From Iris pallida (taxonomy: Eukaryota; Streptophyta; Magnoliopsida; Asparagales; Iridaceae), in NCBI GenBank assembly GCA_029216955.1, contig JANAVB010009598.1, forward strand, positions 28,232,706 through 28,296,705: a DNA stretch of 64,000 nt. Direction: 5' to 3'. Each line of letters begins with the position of its first letter. Position 1 is the first letter of the stretch. The notes below the pieces were generated by a model. That model searched no databases and was not told the origin of the DNA. It saw nothing but the letters and a program-made list of their open reading frames with translations. Below, piece after piece: positions 61,981-64,000 of this stretch. The position numbers and the translations under genes were made by a program.

Positions 61981-64000
61981 AGTCTTCCAGCAAACAGCCA
62001 GCGAGCTGTTACATCTGAATGAGTCTATATGGGTACTCGGTCAAGGACGAGATCCCTTATAGATGGCAAGGACTCTCAAGCTGGGGGTGGTGTTTCCTCA
62101 GAACTTCAAGCTGGGGGTAGTATTCCCTCAGAGTCTAAAGTGGACGACTTCTACGCCGGGGTAGCCTTCCAGATGACGATAATCTCTTCGAGTCTAACGG
62201 TGACGAACTACCTCCCCTGCCTGAAGATGAAGGCCTCCTCAACTTTGAGACAGACAGTATCAGCACCAACTGTACTGTTCATCCTTGCGTGCTATCGGCG
62301 TACATGGCGGATGAAGAAAGACCTGAAGCCAGTGATCAAACCAGCCAGCGGCTGGAGAACCTTGAAGTGGCGTTTGCCAAGATCACTGATATGCTTACCA
62401 GCATCATGGCTGTCCAAATTGCTGGTGTTGCTTCTCCACTTCAACCAAATGTTCGGCACACGCTAGTCCGGTTCGTAACAACAACCCTCCTTCACTACGA
62501 AAGGAGTACCATTCCGTTGCACCTCCTCCAAATCCCATAAATGCTGGGGGTCCTTCGTCGACAGCTCTTGACAATCGTACAACAGCTGTTTCTCAACATA
62601 TGCTCAATCAGCAGGATGCAATTGATTCTCTTGTTGCCTGTCTCGATACCATCTCACACAAAGACGAGCTTCAGAAGATAGAGATATTTTAAACTTATCC
62701 TCTTGAATGGGAGAATGCCACTTGTCCTCCTAACTACAGGCCATTGACGCTAAATTCATTTGACGGGATGACTTCTCCTTGCCAACACATGACATACTTC
62801 AACACACAGACGCTGCACTTACCAAGAGACGATGCATTCTTGTCAAAGCTATTTATCAGCACCTTGCAGGAAGTAGCTTTTGAATGGTTCTGCAGTTTGC
62901 CTGACGGTTGCATTAACTTCTTCAAAGACTTGGAGAGGCTATTCCTTAATAGGTTTTATGAGAGTGGCATGCATGTTAGTATGTCCACCCTCATCGAGAC
63001 CAAGCATAGGAAAAGTGAGACTGTTATTGCTTTTATCAAATGCTTCAGGCGACTAGCCTTGAAGATGCCCTTCGATATACCAGACTCGGAGCTTATAGAC
63101 ACTTGTCGGCATAACTTCCTTCCTACAGTAAAGTTCTGTCTGGGTATACATAAGTATGAAACATGGCCCACTTTTATCGGAGCCACTGATGCTGCTGAAA
63201 ATTACGTTCCTAATCTAGAACTACTGGGGTTGAAGATACCTAAATCTGAAGACAAAGGTAAGCACCCCCAAATTATCCTTATCCGTAGGGGTAAAGAAAA
63301 AGAAGTCTTGAAGGTTGACACTTCCAAGGGGGTCCCAATTCTTAGAGTGCTCCTGACAGACCCAAAGAGACTTTTTTCTTTGACGAGGATGACGTTATTA
63401 CCATTTTTCAATACGTTGATGAAGGATAATAAACTAGTATTGCCTCTACCACGATGTCCTGAAGAGGCAAGCCGACTCAGCGACCCCAAGACCTGTCTCT
63501 ATCATCAATACTGCACCATTCTGCCAAGGATTTCATCGTCTTGAAGGAAAAGATACAACAGCTCATTGACAGCCAAGTTATCAACCTCGAAGTTGAAGAC
63601 AAGGTCGTGTCTTCTAACATGATCTCTCTTCAATTTGGTGACTTTCTTTCCACAGAAGTTCCAGACGGCGTAGTTCCAATTCCCATGGCAATAATGGAAG
63701 TCGTCAACCTGCCACCAGCTCGCGATTCAACATCAACTCTGGTGCTACTCACGATGGAGCGTGGTAAGATTATGTGGGTCCATGCCGACCTTGTGCAAGA
63801 AATGAAGCAGGGGGTAGTGTCTTCCAAAGCAAAGAGGGGCAAGAAATACAAGACATGCCATATGGTATCTTTTCCTATTTATGAAGTCCTATATGGTGAG
63901 ACACGATCCGGCAAGACTTACCTGCGGACTTATGACCCCACACAAGAGGACGTAATACCTTCTCAAGCTCCTGCTGCTCCCACAAGTTCAGAAGCTGGTC
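61981..64000 (+). pseudogene. Element D Gag, partial
   Basis: The capsid part (62744-63544) shows SFDGMTSPCQHMTYFNTQTL, VAFEWFCSLPDGCINFFKDL, NRFYESGMHVSMSTLIETKH and the LALKMPFDIPDSE region, homologous to A and B. The knuckle region begins CLYHQY and then shifts frame near 63510; the next frame continues KDFIVLKEKIQQLID and SNMISLQFGDF, as in A and B. Between 61981 and 62743 the acidic linker is broken into short frames. The sequence runs to the window end before the protease. Confidence 0.82.

Larger units (their letters stand above)
60068..64000 (+). mobile_element. Element D: Tat-lineage retrotransposon, cut by the window end
   Basis: The 5' LTR (60068-60748), a TGGCGACTC primer site, ORF1 and gag are visible; protease, pol and the 3' LTR lie outside. 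The start TGTAGAAGC is shared with element B. Only 16-17 bases of older sequence separate it from LTR-2's target duplication. Frame changes in ORF1 and gag suggest decay. Confidence 0.88.

Overview
The window looks like repeat-dense nuclear DNA of a flowering plant. No host gene, tRNA or rRNA gene was found. Almost every base belongs to nested or adjacent transposable elements: Tat-lineage Ty3/gypsy retrotransposons, a family with very long LTRs, and one hAT DNA transposon. The species cannot be named from the sequence. All boundaries below were read by eye from terminal TG..CA dinucleotides and target-site duplications (TSDs).

Layout. (1) 1-3035: gene-free flank that resembles an old minus-strand LTR. 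(2) 3036-13245, element C: two nearly identical 2.9-kb LTRs around a 4.4-kb interior with no retroelement proteins. The TSD is GATGG and the primer site matches the 3' end of tRNA-Ile, so this is a LARD-like non-autonomous element and probably the youngest insertion. (3) 13766-40358, element A (minus strand, TSD GCTAT): a decayed Tat/Ogre-like element whose 5' LTR is split by element B. A also carries plus-strand ORF modules, antisense to its own genes, each with a TATA box. (4) 26657-39875, element B (plus strand, TSD CTGCT): a decayed Tat-like element with ORF1, gag, protease, RT, two RNase H regions and integrase. (5) 40364-44618: remnants of the long-LTR family. (6) 44624-49043: a 4.4-kb solo LTR (TSD CATGG). 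(7) 49104-52340: a hAT transposon (8-bp TSD GTTACTGG) with a broken transposase. (8) 53105-54199: a GC-rich island of unknown nature. (9) 54200-60046: a 5.85-kb LTR-like unit (TSD CCCTC) with an internal 1.28-kb duplication. (10) 60068-64000: element D, a third Tat-like element running off the right end.

Four observations stand out. First, A, B and D share an uncharacterised ORF1 whose ATG lies at the primer-binding site. It has a conserved N-terminus and a conserved Cys/His box, and in B it is in one frame with Gag. Second, each of these elements repeats its own short word through both its LTR and its ORF1 region, and B has copied part of ORF1 into its LTR. Third, the B LTR carries a spliceosomal-snRNA-type promoter (USE plus TATA at polymerase II spacing). 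Fourth, the long-LTR family keeps an intron-like structure with a GC donor and a branch-plus-AG end; in three copies this is followed, in the same phase, by a short related open reading frame.
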